NCBI GenBank assembly: GCA_017540915.1
Contig: JAFYAD010000150.1
Coordinates: 1-5,739, forward strand
DNA from: Lachnospiraceae bacterium
GTDB taxonomy: Bacteria > Bacillota_A > Clostridia > Lachnospirales > Lachnospiraceae
Direction: 5' to 3'
DNA: 5,739 nt
The notes beneath the pieces were generated by a model. It was not told the origin of the DNA, searched no databases, and worked only from the letters and a program-made list of their open reading frames with translations. Shown piece by piece: positions 1 through 5,739 of this stretch. How positions within the stretch are numbered: the stretch's first letter is position 1; each line of letters begins with the position of its first letter. Both the position numbers and the translations under genes were made by a program.

Positions 1-1612
1 CGACACCCCCGGACATGCGGATTTCGGCGGTGAGGTGGAGCGTGTGCTCAAGATGGTGAACGGTGTTATCCTGGTGGTAGATGCCTTTGAGGGCGCAATG
101 CCACAGACTAAGTTTGTGCTGATGAAGGCGTTGGAGCTGGATCTTCCCGTGATCTGCTGCATCAATAAGATAGACAGACCGGAGGCAAGACCCGAGGAGG
201 TTGTGGACGAGGTTTTGGAGCTTTTGATGGACCTTGACGCTTCTGACGAACAGCTGGAGTGCCCATTCATATACGCATCAGCCAGAGACGGATATGCCAT
301 CAAAAACCTCAATGACGAGATCAAAGACATGACTCCTCTCTTTGATACCATAGTGGACTACATCCCCGCACCGGAAGGCGACCCGGATGCAGAGACTCAG
401 ATCCTCATATCCACCATCGATTACAATGAATATGTGGGCCGTATCGGCATCGGCAAGGTGGACAATGGCAGCATCCGCATCAATCAGGAGGCCGTCGTGG
501 TCAATCACCACGATCCGGACAGACGCGAAAAGGTGCGCATCTCAAAACTTTACGAGTTCTACGGTCTTGAAAAAGCAGCCATAGCCGAGGCTGAGATCGG
601 TTCCATCGTGGCTATCTCAGGTATCGCAGACCTTAAGATCGGTGACACCATCTGCGGAGTCAACGATCCGGTGGCAATACCATTCCAGAAAATATCAGAG
701 CCTACGCTGGCTATGAACTTCATAGTAAACGACTCTCCCCTTGCAGGTATCGAAGGTAAATTCGTCACCAGCCGGCATCTTCGCGACAGGCTGTTCAAGG
801 AGCTCAACACCGATGTTTCCCTCAGGGTTGAGGAGACAGAGGATACAGATACATTCAAGGTTTCCGGCCGTGGCGAGCTTCATCTCTCAGTACTCATAGA
901 GAACATGCGCCGCGAGGGATTTGAATTTGCGGTATCAAAAGCCGAGGTTTTGTTTAAGACAGACGAGAACGGTAAAAAGACAGAGCCTATGGAGATCGCA
1001 TATGTGGACGTCCCGGATGAGTTCTCCGGCGCCGTCATCGAGAAGCTCTCTTCCAGAAAGGGCGACCTTCAGAACATGGGCTCCATCTCAGGCGGATACA
1101 CAAGGCTCACCTTCAGGATCCCCTCACGCGGTCTTATAGGCTACCGCAACGAGTTCATGACCGACACCAAGGGCAACGGTATCCTCAACACCATATTTGA
1201 CGGATATGATCTGTACAAAGGCGATATCACCTTTAGAAAGACAGGCTCACTCATAGCCTTCGAGAGCGGCGAATCCGTGACCTACGGTCTCTTCTCCGCA
1301 CAGGACAGAGGTACACTCTTTATAGGACCCGGTGAAAAGGTATACGGCGGCATGGTCATAGGTATGAGCGCCAAGCCCGAAGACATCGAGTTAAATGTAT
1401 GCAAAAAGAAGCACCTCACCAACACGAGATCTTCTTCCGCTGATGAGGCACTCACACTGGTACCGCCCAAGATTCTGTCATTAGAGCAGGCACTTGAATT
1501 TATAGAGGATGATGAACTTTTGGAGGTTACTCCCAAATCCATCCGTATCCGTAAGAGGATACTGGATCCGACTCTTCGTAAAAGAGCAGGATTCGCTAAA
1601 AAGAACGGCTGA
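1..1612 (+). CDS. typA: Ribosome-associated translational GTPase TypA/BipA (5'-truncated by window edge)
   Basis: C-terminal 536 codons of TypA/BipA, a cytoplasmic GTPase related to EF-G and LepA that binds the ribosome and is linked in the family to stress adaptation and 50S assembly. The frame is open from base 2, and the first residues are the G3 motif DTPGH followed by ADFGGEVERV, so the gene begins upstream; the GTG at 35 is internal. G4 (NKID) is at 164-175 and G5 (SAR) starts at 278. Other family hallmarks follow: PLAGIEGKFVTSRHLRDR (domain II/III junction), SGRGELHLSVLIENMRREG, PSRGLIGYRNEF, and the C-terminal KKKHLTNTRSSSADEAL and EVTPKSIRIRKR blocks. The full-length family is about 605-615 residues, so roughly 70-75 residues are missing, including the P-loop and switch I. 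The gene ends with TGA at 1610-1612, 17 bp inside the convergent gene. No frameshift or missing motif is seen in the part present. Confidence 0.97.
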   Translation, partial: DTPGHADFGGEVERVLKMVNGVILVVDAFEGAMPQTKFVLMKALELDLPVICCINKIDRPEARPEEVVDEVLELLMDLDASDEQLECPFIYASARDGYAIKNLNDEIKDMTPLFDTIVDYIPAPEGDPDAETQILISTIDYNEYVGRIGIGKVDNGSIRINQEAVVVNHHDPDRREKVRISKLYEFYGLEKAAIAEAEIGSIVAISGIADLKIGDTICGVNDPVAIPFQKISEPTLAMNFIVNDSPLAGIEGKFVTSRHLRDRLFKELNTDVSLRVEETEDTDTFKVSGRGELHLSVLIENMRREGFEFAVSKAEVLFKTDENGKKTEPMEIAYVDVPDEFSGAVIEKLSSRKGDLQNMGSISGGYTRLTFRIPSRGLIGYRNEFMTDTKGNGILNTIFDGYDLYKGDITFRKTGSLIAFESGESVTYGLFSAQDRGTLFIGPGEKVYGGMVIGMSAKPEDIELNVCKKKHLTNTRSSSADEALTLVPPKILSLEQALEFIEDDELLEVTPKSIRIRKRILDPTLRKRAGFAKKNG

Positions 1613-1994
1613 TAAGCTTTTGGGCTTTCGCCTTCTGCTTTGCATTACCTTTGATCTTTATCACGGCATTTTCTGATATTCCGGAGAATGCCTTTTTTCC
1701 TACCTTTTTGAGGCTTTTGGCATCTATTACGACCTTCTTCACACCGCTGCAACCGGCAAAAGCTTTCTTTCCGATCTGAGTCACATTACCGCCTATCACG
1801 ATCTTTTTTATCTTTTTGTTACCCTTGAAAGCATTGGGGGCGATCTTTGTGACTTTGTAGGTCTTGCCGTTCTCTTCTACTGTGGTGGGGATTTTCACGG
1901 TACTGCCCTTTACTGTAACCTTTGTCAGGGTGACTGTCTTTCCCTTAACAGTGTAGACTATTGAAATTTTTCCTTTGGAAACCGTTATCTTTCC
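1596..1994 (-). repeat. BspA-type leucine-rich repeat region (C-terminal domain)
   Basis: Codons 738-869 begin with a strand-rich lead (KGKTVTLTKVTVKGSTVKIP) and continue with LRR_5-like units of the form 'I..NAFKGNKKIKKIVIG', 'IGKKAFAGCSGVKKVVI' and 'VGKKAFSGISENAVIKI'. The A-F-x-G/A-C/N pattern repeats at about 23-24 residues. A short basic tail (KQKAKAQKLISRSF) closes the protein, as is usual for this family. In known BspA-like proteins such regions mediate binding to host or surface proteins; that role here is inference. Confidence 0.8.
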
Positions 1995-4205
1995 GGATCC
2001 TGCTGCCGTATCACTGCCCGCATCAAGCCCAACGGTTGCGGTATCGCCGTCTGTGGTATTACCGCTGACTGTATTGGTACTCACAGTGTTGGTGCTCACA
2101 GTGTTGGTGCTGACGCTGTCTTTTTTCTCAACCGGAACTGTCACTGTCGAACCGCCACCCGATGATGATCCTCCACCGGAGCCACCTGTGCCACCGGAAC
2201 CGCCTGTGCCGCTCGAACCGCCTGTACCGCTCGAACCGCCCGAACCTCCTGTGCCGCCGGAACCTCCCGATTCTTCGGAAATGTCTGTGCCGCCGGATGA
2301 GTTGTTATTCGCAGTATCGACAGCTTTCCACTTCGCGAAAAGAATGGTATTCGCAGTCACCGTATCTATTGTAAAGTTCCATGCATTTACCAGGGTGTCT
2401 TCCTTATACCATCCATCAAGCGTGTATCCGCTCTTTTCAGGATCGGCAGGTTTTTGTACAGTCTCATCCTCCATGACCTCCACCGTCTTATAAACTGAAC
2501 CGTCACTTTGGAAGGTCACGGTATATCTATATGCCTCACGTATGGAAAACATCGTGGATTCGCTGCCCGTAAAACGGCTTCCGTCCTTAGCTGACACTGT
2601 CAGTTTAGCGTTATCTCCGATTGAATCATTATTACTGTAGGACAGGGTATAGTCCACATCACGCAGCAGCTTTACCTCGTGCAATATCACACTGTCAGGA
2701 ATTGGCTCCACCGGTTTTCCCTTATAGCCGTATGATGACTTTGCCATTATGATTTCCGAATTAGGAATATTCATAACAGTTCCAATCTCTCCGAGCAATC
2801 CGATATAGTATGTCTCTCCTTTGTATGTAACCGGCTCGTAGGAAACCATCTTGCCACTATTCTCAAGTGTGCTCTTTACCGCACCTATCTTCTGCACCTG
2901 ATCCGCCAGGCAGGTGAAAAAACCATTCTGTCTTATCGCTTTCGTATACATCATATAGACATGATTAATATCGGAATCATCCGTCACTCCATCTCCGCAC
3001 CACAAACCGCTCCGGTAATAGTACGTTCCCTCTAAAGTGTCACTGAGTGTATCACTGATCTCATACATCCACTCGATCGCATGATCCTGAGTCTGATCCG
3101 AACTGAAGGCAAAATGACTTGTCACAAAATCAGACGCCGGCATACCGAAATAGAAGTGATAGTATTTGCCGTCCCCCAGATCATCCCAGGTGAGATCCAT
3201 ATACATATAGGTCTTTCCGCCGTCATCGGATACCGCGTTCCACGCATGTCCACCGCCGGCACCGCCGTTTGTAGCATTTCCGACAATGTAGTGATTGGGG
3301 ATGCCCAGGTAATTCATCATCAGTGAAAAAGCATCCGCATATCCCTCACATACCGCTCTTTTATAATTCGGATCAAAAACACCCTGAACATTGTGCGCCC
3401 ATACGGCAGTCTCCGGCATTACCTGCAGGGTATTGGCCGAAGAATAAGCATAATCTATATCCATCAAAATGGAATTATGAACCAGAGCGATCTCATCCAG
3501 GGTATCCTCACCCTGTACCGCAACAGCAGCATAGGACTTTACTCCGGCATCTATCATCTGATTGATCGAAGCTCTGGTGCTGACTGACGCGTATTCCGGT
3601 TCGGTACAAAGATAAAGGTTCTCATCTGATTTCCATACACTGTTGCTGATCCAGTAATATGCCGGATGATCATAATTATATGCACAAAATGCCTGACAAG
3701 CCTGGGCTAAATCCAGGCCCAGATCCTTATAATTTATCTTGGCGACAACGTATGCATCTCCGTTCTGCTCTCCCATAGAAGTTGCAACAAGATCCGCAGT
3801 CGCCTGCATGAATTCCGTAGCCGCTTCGTTCATCCTGCCATAAAATGTTTTCTGTCCATCCAGAGTCAGAGCATTATATGCCGCAGTTCCCACACCCTTC
3901 ACAAAGACAGACTCTGCCGTAAGCGGATCACTGTTGAAGATATTGGTATATTTAACCAATCCGTCGTTACCTGCGCCGATCTCAACATCATCCTCCATGG
4001 CCCGGATCTCCATGGGAGACAACCCGCCCACAGGTTTGCAATCGTCTTCTGAGAACTCAGTAACCGTGTATGTATCTGATGTATAGCTGCCCCGGGTGGC
4101 ATCATATTCTCCTGTATCCGCAGAATCCGCATAAACCGGTACTGCCGCGAACATCATCGCAGCCGAGAGCATTACCGCCAGGGCTTTTTTCAGAACATCC
4201 TTCAT
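1596..4205 (-). CDS. Secreted transglutaminase-like protein with InlB-type B-repeat and BspA-type LRR C-terminus
   Basis: An 869-residue exported protein. Residues 1-26 are a signal peptide (MKDVLKKALAVMLSAAMMFA, likely cut after VYA26). Residues 27-235 have no clear assignment. Residues about 236-345 are a transglutaminase/protease-like core with the expected Cys-His-Asp triad: Cys286 (AVCEGYADAF), His320 (GGGHAWNAV) and Asp337 (YMDLTWDD). Residues about 346-490 are unassigned. About 491-556 resemble a bacterial surface Ig-like module (YKGKPVEP ... DYTLSYSNN). About 560-629 match the Listeria-Bacteroides (InlB B) repeat (GYTLDGWY ... ANTILFAKWKAV). A Gly/Ser/Thr linker (645-686) and VSTNT repeats (698-717) lead to BspA-type LRRs (738-869). 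No LPXTG, SLH or other wall anchor is seen, so retention at the surface is unclear. The ATG has a good GGAGA site 7 nt upstream. Substrate and reaction are unknown: such domains can be cross-linking, proteolytic or peptide-modifying. The last codons overlap typA. Confidence 0.92.
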   Translation of the reverse strand: MKDVLKKALAVMLSAAMMFAAVPVYADSADTGEYDATRGSYTSDTYTVTEFSEDDCKPVGGLSPMEIRAMEDDVEIGAGNDGLVKYTNIFNSDPLTAESVFVKGVGTAAYNALTLDGQKTFYGRMNEAATEFMQATADLVATSMGEQNGDAYVVAKINYKDLGLDLAQACQAFCAYNYDHPAYYWISNSVWKSDENLYLCTEPEYASVSTRASINQMIDAGVKSYAAVAVQGEDTLDEIALVHNSILMDIDYAYSSANTLQVMPETAVWAHNVQGVFDPNYKRAVCEGYADAFSLMMNYLGIPNHYIVGNATNGGAGGGHAWNAVSDDGGKTYMYMDLTWDDLGDGKYYHFYFGMPASDFVTSHFAFSSDQTQDHAIEWMYEISDTLSDTLEGTYYYRSGLWCGDGVTDDSDINHVYMMYTKAIRQNGFFTCLADQVQKIGAVKSTLENSGKMVSYEPVTYKGETYYIGLLGEIGTVMNIPNSEIIMAKSSYGYKGKPVEPIPDSVILHEVKLLRDVDYTLSYSNNDSIGDNAKLTVSAKDGSRFTGSESTMFSIREAYRYTVTFQSDGSVYKTVEVMEDETVQKPADPEKSGYTLDGWYKEDTLVNAWNFTIDTVTANTILFAKWKAVDTANNNSSGGTDISEESGGSGGTGGSGGSSGTGGSSGTGGSGGTGGSGGGSSSGGGSTVTVPVEKKDSVSTNTVSTNTVSTNTVSGNTTDGDTATVGLDAGSDTAAGSGKITVSKGKISIVYTVKGKTVTLTKVTVKGSTVKIPTTVEENGKTYKVTKIAPNAFKGNKKIKKIVIGGNVTQIGKKAFAGCSGVKKVVIDAKSLKKVGKKAFSGISENAVIKIKGNAKQKAKAQKLISRSF
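1665..1698 (+). terminator. Intrinsic terminator of typA, inside the antisense of the convergent gene
   Basis: An 11-bp stem pairs 1665-1675 (GGCATTTTCTG) with 1682-1692 (CGGAGAATGCC), with two G-U wobbles and a 6-nt loop, and is followed directly by six T (1693-1698). It lies 53 nt after the typA stop codon and is the only convincing terminator for that gene in view. It is located within the LRR coding sequence of the convergent gene, where the same bases encode an AFSGISENA segment. The other strand has no U-run after the hairpin, so it should act only on typA transcripts. Confidence 0.8.
2055..2114 (-). repeat. 15-bp tandem repeat encoding VSTNT (three copies plus a VSGNT variant)
   Basis: Codons 698-717 read VSTNT three times and then VSGNT. 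On the + strand, two 15-bp units (2083-2097 and 2098-2112) are identical except for the last base, and the unit 2068-2082 is a diverged copy. The unit length is a multiple of three, so gain or loss of copies would keep the frame. It is a flexible, Thr/Ser/Asn-rich linker in front of the LRR domain. Confidence 0.85.
2148..2270 (-). repeat. Degenerate Gly/Ser/Thr-rich linker repeat
   Basis: Codons about 646-686 encode a low-complexity linker of GGSG, GGTG and SSGT units between the InlB-type repeat and the VSTNT repeat. An 18-bp near-perfect tandem pair is visible (2197-2214 and 2215-2232, one mismatch). It probably acts as a flexible spacer that separates the enzyme-like half from the LRR half. 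The opposite strand reads as a long proline-rich open frame that is only a shadow of this composition. Confidence 0.8.
4128..4205 (-). other. Sec-type signal peptide of the secreted protein
   Basis: Residues 1-26 have a positively charged start (K2, K6, K7), a hydrophobic Ala/Met/Leu/Val core (residues 8-20) and a V-Y-A signal peptidase I type site at 24-26, followed by an acidic, polar mature start (DSADTGEYD). This marks the product as exported. There is no lipobox cysteine, so it is not a lipoprotein. Confidence 0.88.
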
Positions 4206-4212
4206 ACATATT

Positions 4213-4217
4213 TCTCC
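4213..4217 (-). promoter_or_regulatory. Ribosome binding site of the secreted-protein gene
   Basis: GGAGA on the minus strand lies 7 nt before the ATG at 4203-4205. It supports this start, which is also the one that gives an intact signal peptide. Confidence 0.8.
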
Positions 4218-4250
4218 GTGCTATACTATTGAACGAAATTACTACCATTT

Positions 4251-4256
4251 TCTATA
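4251..4256 (-). promoter_or_regulatory. Possible -10 box (TATAGA) of the secreted-protein gene
   Basis: TATAGA on the minus strand matches the TATAAT consensus at five of six positions and would place the start of transcription near 4244, with a leader of about 39 nt. No good -35 box lies 16-18 bp upstream; a direct repeat occupies that position instead. This would fit an activator-dependent promoter, but the call is tentative because the region is AT-rich. Confidence 0.35.
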
Positions 4257-4276
4257 TTCGGATTATTGTTCGGATT
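4257..4276. repeat. 8-bp direct repeat, TTCGGATT, 12-bp period
   Basis: TTCGGATT occurs at 4257-4264 and again at 4269-4276, separated by 4 bp. It lies immediately upstream of the possible -10 box, where a -35 element would be. This spacing of about one helical turn is typical of binding sites for dimeric activators such as response regulators. No regulator gene is in the window. Confidence 0.55.
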
Positions 4277-4328
4277 TCGTTCAATAGTCAGGTATATTGA
4301 TAACTAGATTTGTTTACAGGTATGTTTT

Positions 4329-5333
4329 TCAATCGTAATATTTCTTTGCGAAATTCCATGAATCCTTGCACATACGGGTCAGATCAAACTGTGCTTTCCA
4401 GCCGAGTTCTCTGAATGCCTTATCCGGGTTCGCATAGCAGGTAGCGATATCGCCGGGGCGTCTGGGCTTGATGGAGTACGGAATCTTAATGCCGTTTGCC
4501 GCCTCGAAGGCCTTCACTATATCTAACACCGAATAGCCGTTTCCGGTGCCCAGGTTATAAATATTCACACCGGTTGAACCTGTGACCTTATCAACTGCGT
4601 TAACATGACCTTTTGCAAGATCCACCACATGGATGTAATCCCTCACACCCGTTCCGTCCGGCGTGTCGTAATCGTCACCGAAAACACCGAGCTCCGGAAG
4701 CTTTCCTACAGCCACCTGTGTAATATATGGCATGAGGTTATTGGGAATTCCGTTGGGTACCTCCCCTATCAGACCGCTCTCGTGTGCGCCTATGGGGTTG
4801 AAATATCTCAGCAGCACAACGCTCCACTCCGGATCCGGGATGCAGAGGTCACTCAGGATACGCTCCAACATGGCCTTTGTCTCGCCATAAGGATTTGTGG
4901 TCTGTCCGAGAGGACACTCCTCTGTGATGGGTACAAACGCCGGATTGCCGTAAACCGTGGCCGAAGAAGAAAAGATCATCCTCTTGCATCCGTATTCTGC
5001 CATCAGCTGGCAGAGGTTTATGGTGCCTGTCAGGTTGTTGTGATAATACATCAAAGGTTTCTGAACTGACTCGCCCACCGCCTTCAGTCCGGCGAAATGG
5101 ATCACCGCGTCAAATTTATGAGCCTCGAATATGGGACGCAACTCCTCGGGTTTCAGCATGTCAGCCTTATAAAAGGTTACATCCTTACCGGTGATGGTCT
5201 TTATCTTATCCACCACCTCTTCCTGTGAGTTATAAAGATTATCGAATATGACAACCTCGTGACCTTTATTCAAAAGCTCTACGCAGGTGTGTGAACCGAT
5301 GAAGCCGGTTCCGCCGCTTACCAGAATTTTCAT
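4329..5333 (-). CDS. galE: UDP-glucose 4-epimerase
   Basis: Complete 334-residue cytoplasmic enzyme of the extended SDR family that interconverts UDP-galactose and UDP-glucose using bound NAD+. It serves the Leloir pathway and supplies UDP-galactose for surface polysaccharides. The NAD-binding GGTGFIG motif is at residues 7-13 and DNL at 31-33. The catalytic residues Ser124 (in SSSATVYG) and Tyr149-xxx-Lys153 (in NPYGETK) fall at the same numbers as in E. coli GalE. The C-terminal substrate part holds [22 protein letters not shown] and [13 protein letters not shown]. Length is usual for the family. Residue 299 is Cys rather than the Tyr of E. coli, matching the dual-specificity human enzyme. 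The start has an AAAGGAG site 7 nt upstream. The gene lies 59 bp behind galK in the same direction, so co-transcription is likely. Confidence 0.97.
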   Translation of the reverse strand: MKILVSGGTGFIGSHTCVELLNKGHEVVIFDNLYNSQEEVVDKIKTITGKDVTFYKADMLKPEELRPIFEAHKFDAVIHFAGLKAVGESVQKPLMYYHNNLTGTINLCQLMAEYGCKRMIFSSSATVYGNPAFVPITEECPLGQTTNPYGETKAMLERILSDLCIPDPEWSVVLLRYFNPIGAHESGLIGEVPNGIPNNLMPYITQVAVGKLPELGVFGDDYDTPDGTGVRDYIHVVDLAKGHVNAVDKVTGSTGVNIYNLGTGNGYSVLDIVKAFEAANGIKIPYSIKPRRPGDIATCYANPDKAFRELGWKAQFDLTRMCKDSWNFAKKYYD

Positions 5334-5340
5334 TTTTGTT

Positions 5341-5347
5341 CTCCTTT
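5341..5347 (-). promoter_or_regulatory. Ribosome binding site of galE
   Basis: AAAGGAG on the minus strand lies 7 nt before the galE ATG (5331-5333). It is a strong site that fixes the start and gives the intact NAD-binding N-terminus [13 protein letters not shown]. Confidence 0.88.
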
Positions 5348-5392
5348 CTCTTTGTTGCCTTATATTGGATTTCTGCCTCCCCGGAGGGCCGC

Positions 5393-5739
5393 TTACATTC
5401 TCCTCGGGCCGTCCCCGATATCCACTACATAGAAATCAGCCGCATATCCGATCGCCTTCTCGTAATCGGCTCCGACATTTTTGATGAAATCGTCCACAGC
5501 ATCATCCTTTACAATGCTGACTGTGCAGCCTCCGAAGCCGGCTCCTGTCATACGGGCACCGATAACGCCCCGCTGACGCCATGCGGACTCTACCATGGTG
5601 TCCAGTTCTATTCCCGTGACCTCATAATCTTCGGACAGTGACTTATGAGATTCGTTCATCAGCTTTCCGAAGGTCTCTATATCCGAGTTTTTCAAAGCCT
5701 CCACGGCTCTGATGGTACGCTCGTCCACAAGGCACTCCC
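5393..5739 (-). CDS. galK: Galactokinase, C-terminal part (truncated by window edge)
   Basis: The last 115 codons of galactokinase, the cytoplasmic GHMP-family kinase that phosphorylates galactose to galactose-1-phosphate with ATP, the first committed step of the Leloir pathway. The open frame runs to the right edge (first full codons read ECLVDER), so the true start is outside; the GTG at 5726-5728 is internal. Family features seen are [18 protein letters not shown] (matching the 'SH.SLRDDYEVS..ELD' block) and the third GHMP motif [12 protein letters not shown] (5525-5560), which lies near the substrate and ATP phosphates. Full-length GalK is about 385-400 residues, so roughly 270-285 are missing. 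It ends with TAA at 5393-5395 and is followed by galE after 59 bp with no terminator, which suggests a galK-galE operon. Confidence 0.95.
   Translation of the reverse strand, partial: ECLVDERTIRAVEALKNSDIETFGKLMNESHKSLSEDYEVTGIELDTMVESAWRQRGVIGARMTGAGFGGCTVSIVKDDAVDDFIKNVGADYEKAIGYAADFYVVDIGDGPRRM

Larger units (their letters stand above)
4225..4288. repeat. Perfect 15-bp inverted repeat in the promoter region
   Basis: ACTATTGAACGAAAT at 4225-4239 is the exact reverse complement of 4274-4288, with 34 bp between the arms. It occupies the middle of the 123-bp gap between galE and the secreted-protein gene. A shorter partner, TATTGA (4295-4300), also pairs with the distal arm. No T-run follows on either strand, so it is not a standard intrinsic terminator. 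It could be a pair of operator half-sites, an RNA hairpin in read-through transcripts from galE, or the ends of a tiny inserted element. Confidence 0.75.

Noticed and set aside
35..37. GTG at 35 as a start codon for typA
   Set aside because: The frame is open to base 2 and encodes the G3 motif DTPGH directly before it, so this GTG is an internal valine codon and the gene starts outside the window.
1596..1630. A terminator for the secreted-protein gene overlapping its own stop codon (T-rich TTCTTTTT on the minus strand)
   Set aside because: The T-rich run is present, but the only hairpins just before it have 3-bp stems (GGC-GAAA-GCC and GCT-TATC-AGC), too weak to call.
1975..2493. A 172-residue open frame on the + strand with a striking proline-rich stretch (PPEPPVPLEPP)
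   Set aside because: It is the antisense of the Gly/Ser linker and neighbouring repeats of the secreted protein. It has no ribosome binding site or recognisable domain, and the true gene on the other strand has a signal peptide and clear families.
4225..4288. The 15-bp inverted repeat as terminal repeats of an insertion sequence
   Set aside because: The enclosed 34 bp cannot encode anything and I see no flanking target-site duplication. A remnant cannot be excluded, but a regulatory role fits the position better.
4605..5069. A 154-residue open frame on the + strand
   Set aside because: It lies fully within galE, whose catalytic and NAD-binding motifs are intact on the minus strand. The translated product has no family resemblance, so it is a shadow frame.
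5359..5364. TATAAG on the minus strand as a -10 box for a private galE promoter
   Set aside because: No acceptable -35 box lies 16-18 bp upstream, and the leader would be very short. Co-transcription with galK is the simpler reading.
5375..5389. G+C-rich inverted repeat between galK and galE as a terminator
   Set aside because: The stem is only 4 bp with a tight loop (CCTC/GAGG) and no T-run follows on the minus strand. It may be an intercistronic hairpin at most.

Overview
The window looks like a chromosomal segment of a Gram-positive, Clostridia-type Firmicute, probably Lachnospiraceae. This is an inference. It rests on strong AGGAG-type ribosome binding sites, bacterial-type Leloir galactose genes, and a secreted protein combining a transglutaminase-like domain, an InlB-type B-repeat and BspA-type leucine-rich repeats, a mix common in gut and rumen Clostridia. 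No RNA genes, CRISPR arrays or recognisable insertion sequences were seen.

Layout from left to right. Bases 1-1612 (+) hold the last 536 codons of typA/bipA, a translational GTPase; its start lies outside the window. Bases 1596-4205 (-) encode an 869-residue secreted, transglutaminase-like, repeat-containing protein. The two genes converge and their 3' ends overlap by 17 bp. A strong candidate intrinsic terminator for typA (1665-1698, +) lies inside the C-terminal coding sequence of the secreted-protein gene. Bases 4206-4328 are a short regulatory intergenic region with a perfect 15-bp inverted repeat, an 8-bp direct repeat, a possible -10 box and a good ribosome binding site. Bases 4329-5333 (-) are a complete galE (UDP-glucose 4-epimerase). 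Bases 5393-5739 (-) are the C-terminal 115 codons of galK (galactokinase), cut by the right edge.

galK and galE are on one strand with a 59-bp gap and no convincing terminator between them, so they probably form a galactose (Leloir pathway) operon. The secreted-protein gene follows in the same direction, but the structured 123-bp gap suggests that it has its own, regulated promoter. I see no functional link between TypA and the other genes. The most unusual points are the antisense-embedded typA terminator, the convergent coding overlap, the operator-like region before the secreted-protein gene, and that protein's mosaic architecture. I found no clear evidence of an entirely new multi-gene system.
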